From positions 1 to 23,444 of IMG/VR virus record IMGVR_UViG_3300023174_000647: a stretch of 23,444 bases of DNA, one strand, 5' to 3'. The notes under the pieces were generated by a model, which saw only the letters and a program-made list of their open reading frames with translations, had not been told where the DNA came from and made no database searches. How positions within the stretch are numbered: position 1 is the stretch's first letter; the number at the start of each line of letters is the position of its first letter. Shown one piece after another: positions 1 through 6,476 of the stretch. A program made the translations under genes and the position numbers. Source of the stretch: a virus.

Positions 1-1310
1 CTAGTCAAAGCCTTCTGCGCAGTTGTAGAACCCTTCAACGCATCCGTGTATTTCAGCATTTTCTCTTTGAAAGTAGCGACAGCATTACCAGCCTTTGAAG
101 TTCCAGAACCCAGCTTGTCCAACGATGAAGTCATCCCATCTGTCGCTTCCTTAGCCTTCGGCAAAACCTTCGTTCCAATCTTGTCAAACTGATCAACAAG
201 TGGACTCGTTTTGTTTCCTTGCAAATTCATCGCAATACCAGCATTAGTGACAGCATTGCGCATTCTGTCAAAACTTGTTTTCACACCTTCGGTGCGGTCA
301 ATCAACATTTGTTCAATGGTGACAACACCATCGCCACCAGTGATGGCACTGGCGAAACCTCTCAACAGATCAATCGCTGCCGCTACAGGTCCAAAGAAAT
401 GAACGATAGCCAATTCAAGGTTGGTGAAGCCGAGAATAATTCCTTCTAAAGAGTTAAGAACTTTGAACGTGGTATCACCCATCGCTGCGCCAAAGTATTT
501 CAAAGCACCAGAAATGCCCTGATCTTTGAAACCTTCAACTGCGTACTGCAACGCAGGCACCAGACGTGTTTGGAAGAACTCAACCAGCTTCATGGCTGCT
601 GGGAGAAGAAGATAGCCGATAGATTCTGTGACCTCTCCCAACGAAGTTTTAAGAATCTTTACACGACCAGAGAAGGTGTCGGCAGCGACCGCAGACGCAC
701 CAGCGAACTGTCCTTCAAGTTGTAAGAGGATTGAACTAAAGTCTTTTGACTTCTTCGCACCTTCATCTAACGGAATGCCGAGTCGAGTCAACGCACCGAT
801 GTTGCCTGTCGCCGCACGACCCAAACCTAAGGTCACGGATTCCAAGTCGCGTGATGTAGCTGCCGAGATATTTAACGCCAAATTGAACAAACGCTGAGAC
901 TGTGTTAGATCACCTGTTGCTCGAACCAAGTTGGCAAACGCTGGACGAAGATCATCATCGGCCACACCAGTCGCCAACATCGCTGCTGTGATGAACGCTT
1001 CCGTCGCCTGCACTTGAGCCAATGTCGCACCGGCTGAACGCTCCAACTGTGCTTGCAAAAGTTTCTGAGACTTCTCATCTTCCGCAGCCATATACACGGC
1101 ACCAGCTGCTGCACCAGCAACAGCAGTCAAACCACCTAAAGCAATTAACGCGCCTTTCTTTACAACATCGAAAGCGTCACCAAGTTTTGAGCCAACAGAT
1201 TTGATCTTGTCAAGAGAATCCATGCCTTCACGCGCAAGGTTCTTGAACGCAGTTATTGCGCCGTCAGAATTGCCAAGAATTTTTACAACAAAAGTGCGTT
1301 CACCTGCCAT
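1..1310 (-). CDS. Tape measure protein, N-terminal part (cut by left edge)
   Basis: The reading frame is open from ATG at 1310 to the window edge (436 residues seen), so the C-terminus is missing. It begins MAGERTFVVKILGNSDGA, followed by a Gly/Ala-rich hydrophobic segment at about residues 45-66 and then long Ala/Leu-rich helical sequence containing AATGNIGALTRLGIPLDEGA. This pattern is typical of siphovirus tape measure proteins, which set tail length and are packed inside the tail tube; the hydrophobic stretch may act in membrane insertion during DNA entry. It lies downstream of the tail tube and tail chaperone genes, as expected, but is separated from them by a gp10-like gene and a non-tail cassette. 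The gap to the preceding gene is 16 nt. Identification is from composition, position and motif, not from an alignment. Confidence 0.88.
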   Translation of the reverse strand, partial: MAGERTFVVKILGNSDGAITAFKNLAREGMDSLDKIKSVGSKLGDAFDVVKKGALIALGGLTAVAGAAAGAVYMAAEDEKSQKLLQAQLERSAGATLAQVQATEAFITAAMLATGVADDDLRPAFANLVRATGDLTQSQRLFNLALNISAATSRDLESVTLGLGRAATGNIGALTRLGIPLDEGAKKSKDFSSILLQLEGQFAGASAVAADTFSGRVKILKTSLGEVTESIGYLLLPAAMKLVEFFQTRLVPALQYAVEGFKDQGISGALKYFGAAMGDTTFKVLNSLEGIILGFTNLELAIVHFFGPVAAAIDLLRGFASAITGGDGVVTIEQMLIDRTEGVKTSFDRMRNAVTNAGIAMNLQGNKTSPLVDQFDKIGTKVLPKAKEATDGMTSSLDKLGSGTSKAGNAVATFKEKMLKYTDALKGSTTAQKALT

Positions 1311-1326
1311 GGTGATTGAATTCTAC

Positions 1327-2040
1327 TCAGTTCGTAGCCATCCGTTTACGCAACTCAGCCCACTCACGTTTCATATCAGCATGAATCTCACCCTGGCTCA
1401 TACCGTCATACTGCGACAAATCAACTGGAGCATCCCACCACTTCGGATCCTGAACACATCGCATCGCTTTACCGCTTCGAGGCTGACGTGTTGAACGAAT
1501 GTTAGGTGTATTGAATGTGCGTGTCGGCGCAGCGATGTCGGTGATGGTTGGGTCAATAAAACGCCAACCCGAATGATGTGTGCGGAATGGTTGACCAGCC
1601 TCGTGTTGTGGCAGGTAGAAGATACGAGCAGGATCTTTCGTTGCTGGGTCGCCTTTGAGACGGAGACGAGCGTGTGTCTCATGCCAAACTTCCTCCCAGT
1701 TGTCAACCGGTACAGCCTGCTCGAATGGGATGACAACGTGCCAGTGAGGATTATCTTCACGATGCGACCAGGTTGTGTACGCGAAATGGATATACGATCC
1801 GATATCACAATTCTCAAACGCTTCACCGTCAAGGTCGGCGACTAACGCCCAGATGTGCGACACGTTGCGATTGCCTCGGGTTGTGTGGTCACGATAGGTG
1901 ACAGGCGAGTAGAGCGAACCGTCAGACTTCTTGTCGTGTTCTTCATGTTTGCCAAGCATTGAGGCAAACTGCATCCACGATTCGGCGATCGTCTTTGGAT
2001 AGACAGATTTGACCGATGGGAACCCGACGACTTCAAACAT
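1327..2040 (-). CDS. Stand-alone AEP/PrimPol-like (replication-initiator-type) protein
   Basis: 237 residues from ATG 2040. A TTG at 2058 would add six residues, but the ATG overlaps the previous stop in an 8-nt ATGTTTGA junction with GAGG/AGG upstream. Visible motifs fit an archaeo-eukaryotic primase core: VADLDG at residues 67-72 (DxD, metal binding), NPHWHVVIPF at 97-106 (motif II His), then KDPARIFYLPQ at 135-145, a segment common in PrimPol-like and Rep-type proteins. There is no helicase domain; after about residue 165 the chain is a basic, probably flexible tail. Family knowledge suggests primer synthesis or replication initiation, but activity is inferred. It sits between tail genes, last in a three-gene coupled cassette after a CopG-like protein. 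A separate PrimPol-helicase is encoded at 17339-19198, so this is a second primase-type gene. An inactive paralogue or a regulatory Rep-like protein remains possible. Confidence 0.7.
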   Translation of the reverse strand: MFEVVGFPSVKSVYPKTIAESWMQFASMLGKHEEHDKKSDGSLYSPVTYRDHTTRGNRNVSHIWALVADLDGEAFENCDIGSYIHFAYTTWSHREDNPHWHVVIPFEQAVPVDNWEEVWHETHARLRLKGDPATKDPARIFYLPQHEAGQPFRTHHSGWRFIDPTITDIAAPTRTFNTPNIRSTRQPRSGKAMRCVQDPKWWDAPVDLSQYDGMSQGEIHADMKREWAELRKRMATN

Positions 2041-2173
2041 TGTGCAGACCTGCCTCAATATATCGGCGAAGTAACTCTGACACGCTCACATCTTCACGCT
2101 TCGCTTGACGCTCAATCAGAGTCTTGACTTCTTGGTCAAGTCTGATCGTGATGGTTGGATATTTGATTGTCAT
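2033..2173 (-). CDS. CopG-like ribbon-helix-helix protein (46 aa)
   Basis: A small protein with the full ribbon-helix-helix layout: a short beta strand (YPTITIRLD, about residues 5-13), helix 1 (QEVKTLIERQAKRED), the turn VSVSE and helix 2 (LLRRYIEAGL). RHH proteins of this size (Arc, CopG) bind DNA operators as dimers through the beta strands. Its start overlaps the previous stop (TGATG), and its stop overlaps the start of the AEP-like gene by 8 nt, so all three genes are likely made from one coupled message. Two 12-bp direct repeats in the candidate promoter upstream (2371-2403) are the obvious candidate operators, so autoregulation is likely but inferred. It could instead be an antitoxin-type RHH, but no toxin-like partner is recognisable. 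Confidence 0.8.
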   Translation of the reverse strand: MTIKYPTITIRLDQEVKTLIERQAKREDVSVSELLRRYIEAGLHNV

Positions 2174-2355
2174 CACATCACCACGATTGATTGGATGATT
2201 TCGTTGTCAACAATCAGAAGGTTTGCGTAGTAGACCTTGGTTCCCTTTGGTCGTTGTACTGCTGCGAAGTGTGTCCAGCCTGTTGTGCGCATGCTTGGAG
2301 TGTGTTCTTTGATTTCGATAACTTTGAGTGTTTGGTTCTTGTGTTTGATTTGCAT
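2173..2355 (-). CDS. Small protein of unknown function, first gene of the RHH/AEP cassette (60 aa)
   Basis: Starts MQIKHKNQTLKVIEIKEH and ends EIIQSIVVM. The start is fixed by a near-perfect Shine-Dalgarno (AAGGAGGT, 4 nt before ATG 2355); longer in-frame versions would run through the repeats and promoter region upstream. The composition suggests a small beta-rich soluble fold with a basic segment QRPKGTKVYYAN. I do not recognise a family. Its stop overlaps the start of the RHH gene by one base (TGATG), making it the leader gene of the cassette. A role in control of the RHH or the AEP-like protein would be a guess from position only. Confidence 0.65.
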   Translation of the reverse strand: MQIKHKNQTLKVIEIKEHTPSMRTTGWTHFAAVQRPKGTKVYYANLLIVDNEIIQSIVVM

Positions 2356-2370
2356 GACTACCTCCTTAGG

Positions 2371-2409
2371 TATGTAAGACAATCTAACAACTATGTAAGA
2401 CAAATGCAA
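2371..2409 (-). promoter_or_regulatory. Candidate cassette promoter with two direct-repeat operators
   Basis: On the minus strand a -35-like TTGCAT (2409-2404) is followed after exactly 17 nt by a -10-like TAGATT (2386-2381). The 12-mer TTGTCTTACATA occurs twice, at 2403-2392 (filling the spacer) and 2382-2371 (over the -10 edge and likely start), with a 21-bp period, i.e. two helical turns on the same DNA face. The strong Shine-Dalgarno of the 60-aa gene follows. Both promoter boxes match consensus at only four of six positions, so the promoter call is moderate; the repeat itself is exact. The CopG-like protein two genes downstream is the natural candidate ligand (inference). Confidence 0.5.
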
Positions 2410-2430
2410 CTATCTTTTGAAAGATTTTTT

Positions 2431-2451
2431 AAGCCTTATTCTGTAAGGCTT
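2431..2451 (-). other. 8-bp perfect inverted repeat between gp10-like gene and cassette promoter
   Basis: AAGCCTTA / TAAGGCTT with a 5-nt loop, 18 nt downstream of the gp10-like stop. On the minus strand it is followed by AAAAAA rather than a U-tract, and on the plus strand only by TTTCAG, so it is not a good intrinsic terminator in either direction. It may be an RNA stability element, a transcription-insulating boundary or a protein site. A second small palindrome (ATCTTT/AAAGAT) lies next to it at about 2412-2425. Confidence 0.4.
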
Positions 2452-2468
2452 TCAGCCGATTGCAAGCA

Positions 2469-3083
2469 TCAGATGTTCAGTTGTTCAATCACTTTGTCTA
2501 AGCCATCTAGGTATTCTTTGGCGATCGCGTTCTTGCGTTTGCGGACAGTCGGCCAGAAGAAGTAACCAGACTGACCTCGATGTCTCAAGAACTGTTTCGT
2601 CTTAGAAGTTGCGCCACCACCGAACTCTGCACCGAAGAAGATGTCACTCAACACAACCCTTTGGTTGCGACCTTTAATCTTCTTGCGGTCATTCTTGTTC
2701 ACAGGTCTTGTGGTTGATCTGAATGGTTCGTTGCCACGAAGTTTGATTGTCGGCACATTGTCATTGTTCGCTCGAAGACCTTTGGCAACTTGGAGATATT
2801 GTCGCGCTCGACCAGGTGAAGCTCCAGCGAGTCCGGCTTCAATCTTGACTCTGCCTTGTAGATCTTTGGCGATTGCGTATGCGACTTTGCGCATCTCCTT
2901 CTTGAAGAGAGGACTTGCCTTCTCGTATCGGCGCAAAGTTTCAAACAAGTCTTTGACGATGACCGTGTTGCCATTAGGCACCACACTGAATCCGAGATTC
3001 TGACCTTTGAGCATTCCACTGCCACGACCGACAGTTGAACCAGCATCACCTGGAAGATCTGGGAATGCCGAGAAGTATGCCAT
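2469..3083 (-). CDS. HK97 gp10-like tail/neck completion protein
   Basis: 204 residues. The C-terminal half carries FGAEFGGGATSKTKQF followed by GYFFWPTVRKR and a terminal helix, a layout seen in HK97-gp10-family proteins (head-tail joining or tail completion). The central part is basic and helical (KEMRKVAYAIAKDLQGRVK). The start ATG 3083 overlaps the stop of the frameshifted chaperone product by one base (TGATG), strongly supporting both starts. gp10-like genes usually sit between the head adaptor and the tail terminator; here that slot is empty and the gene lies after the chaperone, so it may have moved or be a diverged minor tail protein. The family assignment is moderate. Confidence 0.6.
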   Translation of the reverse strand: MAYFSAFPDLPGDAGSTVGRGSGMLKGQNLGFSVVPNGNTVIVKDLFETLRRYEKASPLFKKEMRKVAYAIAKDLQGRVKIEAGLAGASPGRARQYLQVAKGLRANNDNVPTIKLRGNEPFRSTTRPVNKNDRKKIKGRNQRVVLSDIFFGAEFGGGATSKTKQFLRHRGQSGYFFWPTVRKRKNAIAKEYLDGLDKVIEQLNI

Positions 3084-3501
3084 CAGTTGATCCTTTGCGG
3101 TGGGTTCATCTTGACACTCTTCCAGCGCAGATAGCCGAGCATCGTGTACAGCATTCTAGGTGATTCTTGCAGAAGTAAAGATGGAGCGATGTGAGTCTCA
3201 CACGCCAGGTATGCGATCAGCCAGTGAGCTGAGTTTTCTCCAAAGGGTTGATCACCGCAGAATCGGTTCCAACCTCCACGCTCTCGATTGTTTCAATCCA
3301 TTCTTCAAACTTCATCGCAGTATTCTTCGTGCGTTTCGTTGCGTGCCACGCCAACCATGCAAGGTCGGTGAGGCGTAGTTCTGTTTGAAAGTTTGCGACC
3401 GAACGATTCTTTTCTGTTTCGAATGCGATGAAGTCGGCAAACTGTGCAGACACTTTCGTTGTGACGGCGTCCAGCGTTGTTACTTCTAGATTGATTTTCA
3501 T
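3083..3501 (-). CDS. Tail assembly chaperone, long form made by -1 frameshift
   Basis: Joined product: codons 3501-3241 in the first frame, then a -1 slip on C CCT TTG (3247-3241) and continuation from 3241 to the stop at 3085-3083. The fusion is 139 residues. The second part reads GENSAHWLIAYLACETHI and then ESPRMLYTMLGYLRWK, a pattern found in the C-terminal half of tail assembly chaperones (lambda gpGT equivalent). The long form is thought to bridge tape measure and tail tube subunits during tail assembly. Support comes from the canonical XXXYYYZ heptamer in the right phase, an open -1 frame of about 50 codons with a family-like sequence, and a stop that forms TGATG with the next gene. Frameshift efficiency is unknown. 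Confidence 0.85.
3217..3501 (-). CDS. Tail assembly chaperone, short form (gpG-like)
   Basis: 94 residues ending LEKTQLTG, read without frameshifting. It has an N-terminal beta segment (MKINLEVTTLDAVTTK) and a helical body with RLTDLAWLAWHATKR, typical of gpG-type chaperones placed between the tail tube and tape measure genes. The start at ATG 3501 has a clear AGGAGGT 6 nt upstream. Most ribosomes should end here, giving an excess of this form over the long form, as in lambda and other siphoviruses. Confidence 0.88.
   Translation of the reverse strand: MKINLEVTTLDAVTTKVSAQFADFIAFETEKNRSVANFQTELRLTDLAWLAWHATKRTKNTAMKFEEWIETIESVEVGTDSAVINPLEKTQLTG
3241..3247 (-). promoter_or_regulatory. -1 ribosomal slippery heptamer CCCTTTG
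   Basis: Zero-frame codons are AAC CCT TTG; the heptamer C CCT TTG is exactly X XXY YYZ in phase and allows re-pairing as CCC TTT. It sits seven codons before the short-form stop (3219-3217). No strong downstream stem-loop is obvious within about 15 nt, so stimulation may be weak or use another element. Confidence 0.85.
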
Positions 3502-3529
3502 TCTTACCTCCTGATTGTTTATTTAAGAA

Positions 3530-3940
3530 CTATGCAACAGTTTTTGTGATCGCTCCGCTGATTGGCCACGTTACGTCCGCTGTATTTAATTCTCCAACGG
3601 CGCCATTCACTGGAGTGAACTCGGTGCAAAGTACTGAGAACGTGTAGTGAGGCGAAGCCGATCCTGCTGCTGCTGTTCCTGCTGGTTTCACAATCATCGT
3701 GACTGCGGTCGAGCCAATCAATGGCGTGATGAGTCCGTCAATGGCGTTGTAGTCATTGTGCAACGAGAGTGTCACCGAGTTGTCGATCAATCCTGACACG
3801 CGGGTCACTGCGCCACCACTGCCGAACGAAGTTGTTGGAACTTCGGCTGCTGAGGTGCTTAGAGTTATTGCAGCCACGCTTGAGGTGATATCTGTGCCAT
3901 TCAAAGAAACATTTGAGTTGAGAAGGACTAACTTTGCCAT
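3530..3940 (-). CDS. Major tail tube protein
   Basis: 136 residues, rich in Ser, Thr, Val and Gly as expected for the all-beta tube fold. It starts MAKLVLLNSNVSLNGTDITS and ends with DVTWPISGAITKTVA; the TWPxSG-like ending is common in actinophage tail tube proteins. An AGGAG box sits about 10 nt before ATG 3940. It lies directly before the tail assembly chaperone and tape measure, the conserved siphovirus order. It should polymerise into hexameric rings forming the tail tube. At 136 residues it is at the short end for the family and shows no added Ig-like domain. Confidence 0.85.
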   Translation of the reverse strand: MAKLVLLNSNVSLNGTDITSSVAAITLSTSAAEVPTTSFGSGGAVTRVSGLIDNSVTLSLHNDYNAIDGLITPLIGSTAVTMIVKPAGTAAAGSASPHYTFSVLCTEFTPVNGAVGELNTADVTWPISGAITKTVA

Positions 3941-3942
3941 GA

Positions 3943-4110
3943 TTATTTATCTCCTGCCGTATCGGCTTTCGAGGTTGATTTATCTGCGACCAAGACAATG
4001 CGACCCGATTGCACTAATGAGTCTAGATGATCAACATCAGCCTCATCAATAGTGGCTGGATATTGTTTGTCAAGAACAGTGAAGCCCTCAACTACCTGAT
4101 ACTTTGCCAT
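3943..4110 (-). CDS. Small conserved-position protein before the tail tube gene (55 aa)
   Basis: Starts MAKYQVVEGFTVLDKQYP and ends KADTAGDK. It is mixed beta/alpha, acidic in the middle (IDEADVDHLDSLVQ), with a hydrophilic tail. It fits the 173-nt space between tail terminator and tail tube genes almost completely, with 3 nt to the preceding stop and 2 nt to the next ATG. No Shine-Dalgarno is seen before ATG 4110, so translation probably depends on the upstream gene. The next gene's ribosome site (AGGAG) lies inside its 3' end. Small proteins of this kind are often found here in actinophages, but I do not know their function. Confidence 0.7.
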   Translation of the reverse strand: MAKYQVVEGFTVLDKQYPATIDEADVDHLDSLVQSGRIVLVADKSTSKADTAGDK

Positions 4111-4113
4111 GAT

Positions 4114-4524
4114 CTAAGCGTACACCACGACCCGAAAGTCAACAGTCAGGTAGGTGGTGTCGTTCGCGTCAACTGTTGAGATGTTGGATGCCTCTTCAAC
4201 AATAAGAGTCTGGGCATATCCGCCGAGTGTTTGGTCGGCTTCAATAGCGGCACGAATCCCGCTGTCGTAAGACAGATAAGTGTCGAGCAGGTTCTGTGAT
4301 GTGCGTTCAGCTGCTCGTCCGACGATCACACTGACGGTGAAGACATGTGTGACAAGTCCTCTGCCCATCGCGCCGTGGTAGGTGATTGATTCCAGTGTCG
4401 GCCATGCAAGTCCGCCGATTGAAGGGTTGACCTGGTCGGGTTGTTGTGCGAATGCGCGAAGGTTCGTGATTGTTGCGAGACGGGTCTGCAATCCTGTTTT
4501 GAGTTCGGTGACTGTTGCGGTCAT
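4114..4524 (-). CDS. Tail terminator / tail completion protein
   Basis: 136 residues: an N-terminal helix (TVTELKTGLQTRLATIT), a proline/glycine-rich middle, beta strands (HVFTVSVIVGRAAERT), a helix (SQNLLDTYLS) and a closing strand (TYLTVDFRVVVYA). This alpha/beta layout and length match lambda gpU/HK97-type tail terminators, which cap the growing tail and join it to the head connector. It overlaps the adaptor gene by 4 nt (ATGA) and is followed by the tail tube module, which is the usual place. The assignment rests on position and secondary-structure pattern rather than a diagnostic motif. Confidence 0.7.
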   Translation of the reverse strand: MTATVTELKTGLQTRLATITNLRAFAQQPDQVNPSIGGLAWPTLESITYHGAMGRGLVTHVFTVSVIVGRAAERTSQNLLDTYLSYDSGIRAAIEADQTLGGYAQTLIVEEASNISTVDANDTTYLTVDFRVVVYA

Positions 4525-5147
4525 GCAAACATTCGCATTCGGCGATAAGGCTCGACAAGTTGTGCGACGTCTGGGTCGAGTGCGCGTGTCACTCTTATCG
4601 CACCTAAGTCTCCGAAGCCTGCAACGCCGAGCGGTGAATCGTAACGCTTAAAAATTCTTGATGCCTGAATGATCACCGCTTGAGTGATCGGTTCAGGCAC
4701 GGACGGCCAACCATAGACCGCGGTCAGTTGCACTAATGCTTCTGATCCATAGTTTGCGTTCACGGTTGGGAATAGGAAGTCGCCGACTGCGCGGATGCGT
4801 GTGAACGGAACAGTCAATCCGTCAAGGATTCCGTTGACTGGTTCTAGTTGATAGTCGGTTCGTGTGAATGTGACATCAAAGTTGCCATCAGCCATCGTTG
4901 AAGTTTTGAGTGTGATTGCAGTTCCTGAGATGTCATCAATCTCGCAAACATATTCGTCACCAGCAGTGAAAACTCTGGTCGTCGCAGAACCGTACGCCCA
5001 GAACTGTCGATTGGCATAACCATCAATTAGTCGACTGGCAGCTCCGGCACAGTTGTCTATCAGTTCGTCGTCTTGTGTGTCGGCTGTACCGATTCGAAGT
5101 GCAGCCTTGATCTGGTTGCGTGTGGCGTAGCCGTTAGTGATTGCCAT
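4521..5147 (-). CDS. Head-tail adaptor (HK97 gp6-like connector)
   Basis: 208 residues. The N-terminal helical part (NGYATRNQIKAALRIG, then DELIDNCAGAASRLIDGYAN) and the C-terminal helix (ITQAVIIQASRIFKRYDSPLG) are typical of gp6-like connectors that dock under the portal; a beta-rich insert lies between. AAGGA precedes ATG 5147 by about 6 nt. It follows the glycosyltransferase block with an 11-nt gap and is coupled to the tail terminator. No separate stopper protein is seen, so its role may be filled by this protein, the gp10-like protein or the 74-aa protein (inference). Confidence 0.8.
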   Translation of the reverse strand: MAITNGYATRNQIKAALRIGTADTQDDELIDNCAGAASRLIDGYANRQFWAYGSATTRVFTAGDEYVCEIDDISGTAITLKTSTMADGNFDVTFTRTDYQLEPVNGILDGLTVPFTRIRAVGDFLFPTVNANYGSEALVQLTAVYGWPSVPEPITQAVIIQASRIFKRYDSPLGVAGFGDLGAIRVTRALDPDVAQLVEPYRRMRMFA

Positions 5148-5158
5148 AGTTCCTTATC

Positions 5159-5821
5159 TTACTTCAAGATCCGTGGTGGGAACTCTACTCCAGGCACAAC
5201 TTCATGTTCACGCAAGATTGCTCGCATCTGCTCACACTCAAGTTCGCCGTTCGCCTGCGGTGCAATCGAGTAGGAATCTGATCGCCGAATATGATCGCCA
5301 CACGGATTGCCTCGGAACGCGACTTTGTAGCCAAGTTTCTTGATCTCCATCCACTGAATCCAATCATTCCAAACAACTTGTCGATATGGGATTGACCATA
5401 AAACTGACCTACGAATCAAGATTCCGCCAAGCATTGGATTGTGAGATACATGAAGAATCTGATTGAAGCCTTCTTCGGATGCAGCCCAAACTTGTCCATC
5501 TTGCATCCACGGATTACAAATAATCTTCACATCCTCACCAACATCGGTCAGACCGTCAAGCGCGTCAGGGAACCAAATGTCATCCATCCCGACTGGCATC
5601 ACCCAGTCCGAGTTCGCTGCAAACATGGTGTCATTCCAACTATTCCATTTGTGATGCGGTTGAACAATTTCGTGCCAATGCTTCGGAAGATTCAACGGCA
5701 CAGGTGAAGACACAATCACCTCATCAGGTTCAGTGTTCAACTTCTCCATCTGTTCAATGAACTGTCCGCCGAACCGATCCCAGAAGTCACCCCAAACTGT
5801 GACACACACAGCGATGCTCAT
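5159..5821 (-). CDS. Glycosyltransferase-like protein (GT-A type)
   Basis: 220 residues. The N-terminal strand SIAVCVTVWGDFWDRF and DEVIVSSPVP, then ANSDWVMPVGMDDIWFPDAL, fit a GT-A nucleotide-sugar fold; MDDI is a plausible DxD-like metal and sugar-nucleotide motif at about residues 78-81. The C-terminal half has conserved-looking Trp/Asp residues (VVWNDWIQWMEIKKLG). It starts 1 nt after the stop of the preceding glycosyltransferase and forms a three-gene block with it. The likely role is sugar transfer to a virion component or to host envelope polymers; the acceptor is unknown. The family is less certain than for the next two genes. Confidence 0.65.
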   Translation of the reverse strand: MSIAVCVTVWGDFWDRFGGQFIEQMEKLNTEPDEVIVSSPVPLNLPKHWHEIVQPHHKWNSWNDTMFAANSDWVMPVGMDDIWFPDALDGLTDVGEDVKIICNPWMQDGQVWAASEEGFNQILHVSHNPMLGGILIRRSVLWSIPYRQVVWNDWIQWMEIKKLGYKVAFRGNPCGDHIRRSDSYSIAPQANGELECEQMRAILREHEVVPGVEFPPRILK

Positions 5822-5822
5822 G

Positions 5823-6476
5823 TCAATCCCAACTCAGATCAAGTCGGCGTTGCAGATCCCATTGACCTGCATCAAGTCTCGCGTTGCGAAGTTTGAACAG
5901 TTCAAGATTTGATGCGAAAGTTTGCGCGTTCTTACCTTGCAACGCCACATCGGACAGAAGTGTTGACGAGTTGTCGTGCATGATGATGTCTTGTGACTTG
6001 CGAATAGTTTTGCCCATCCGCACAGCGCGACGCTCATAATCGTTGTCTTCAAAGTATGCGGGATGGAATGCTTCGCAGAACAGTCCGACATCTTTCACAA
6101 CTTCAGATCCGATCCACGCGCAAGCCCACTCTGGTGAACCAGTGAGATGAATCTCATCTCGGTCACATCCATTCCAGAACTGTTCAAGTTTGTCTGGTAA
6201 GAACCAGGCGTCCGAGTTGAGAAGAATCCAACCCGATGCGAACGGTGTCATCTTGATACCAAGATTCCACGATGTCGCCACACCAAGATTGCTAGGCATG
6301 TCCATAATGTAGGTCTTGCCGTGACGACTATGTCGTGGCATCATCAAACAGTCCTGCTCGATCTTGCCTCCGTTGTCGATGATGATGATCTTCTCGACTG
6401 GGAAGTCAAGCGAATCTATGCACCGTTCGAGAAGGTCGTATCGGTTGAGGACTGGGATGATTACGACCGGCACCAT
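5823..6476 (-). CDS. Family 2 glycosyltransferase
   Basis: 217 residues from ATG 6476, which has AAGGAG 8 nt upstream; a TTG at 6506 would add ten residues and is less likely. It is a classic GT2 layout: VPVVIIPVLNRYDLLERCI (strand 1 and helix), IIIIDNGG, NLGVATSWNLGI, ILLNSDAWF (NSD in the DxD position) and YFEDNDYERRA (ED motif near the active-site base). The fold uses a nucleotide-sugar donor and inverts configuration in most members. It overlaps the upstream glycosyltransferase by 16 nt. The acceptor cannot be read from sequence. Confidence 0.85.
   Translation of the reverse strand: MVPVVIIPVLNRYDLLERCIDSLDFPVEKIIIIDNGGKIEQDCLMMPRHSRHGKTYIMDMPSNLGVATSWNLGIKMTPFASGWILLNSDAWFLPDKLEQFWNGCDRDEIHLTGSPEWACAWIGSEVVKDVGLFCEAFHPAYFEDNDYERRAVRMGKTIRKSQDIIMHDNSSTLLSDVALQGKNAQTFASNLELFKLRNARLDAGQWDLQRRLDLSWD

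Noticed and set aside
2356-2409. Longer start for the 60-aa cassette gene
   Set aside because: It would translate the direct repeats and promoter; the AAGGAGGT box fits ATG 2355.
2431-2451. Intrinsic terminator ahead of the cassette
   Set aside because: The stem is good but is followed by A residues on the minus strand and lacks a U-tract on the plus strand.
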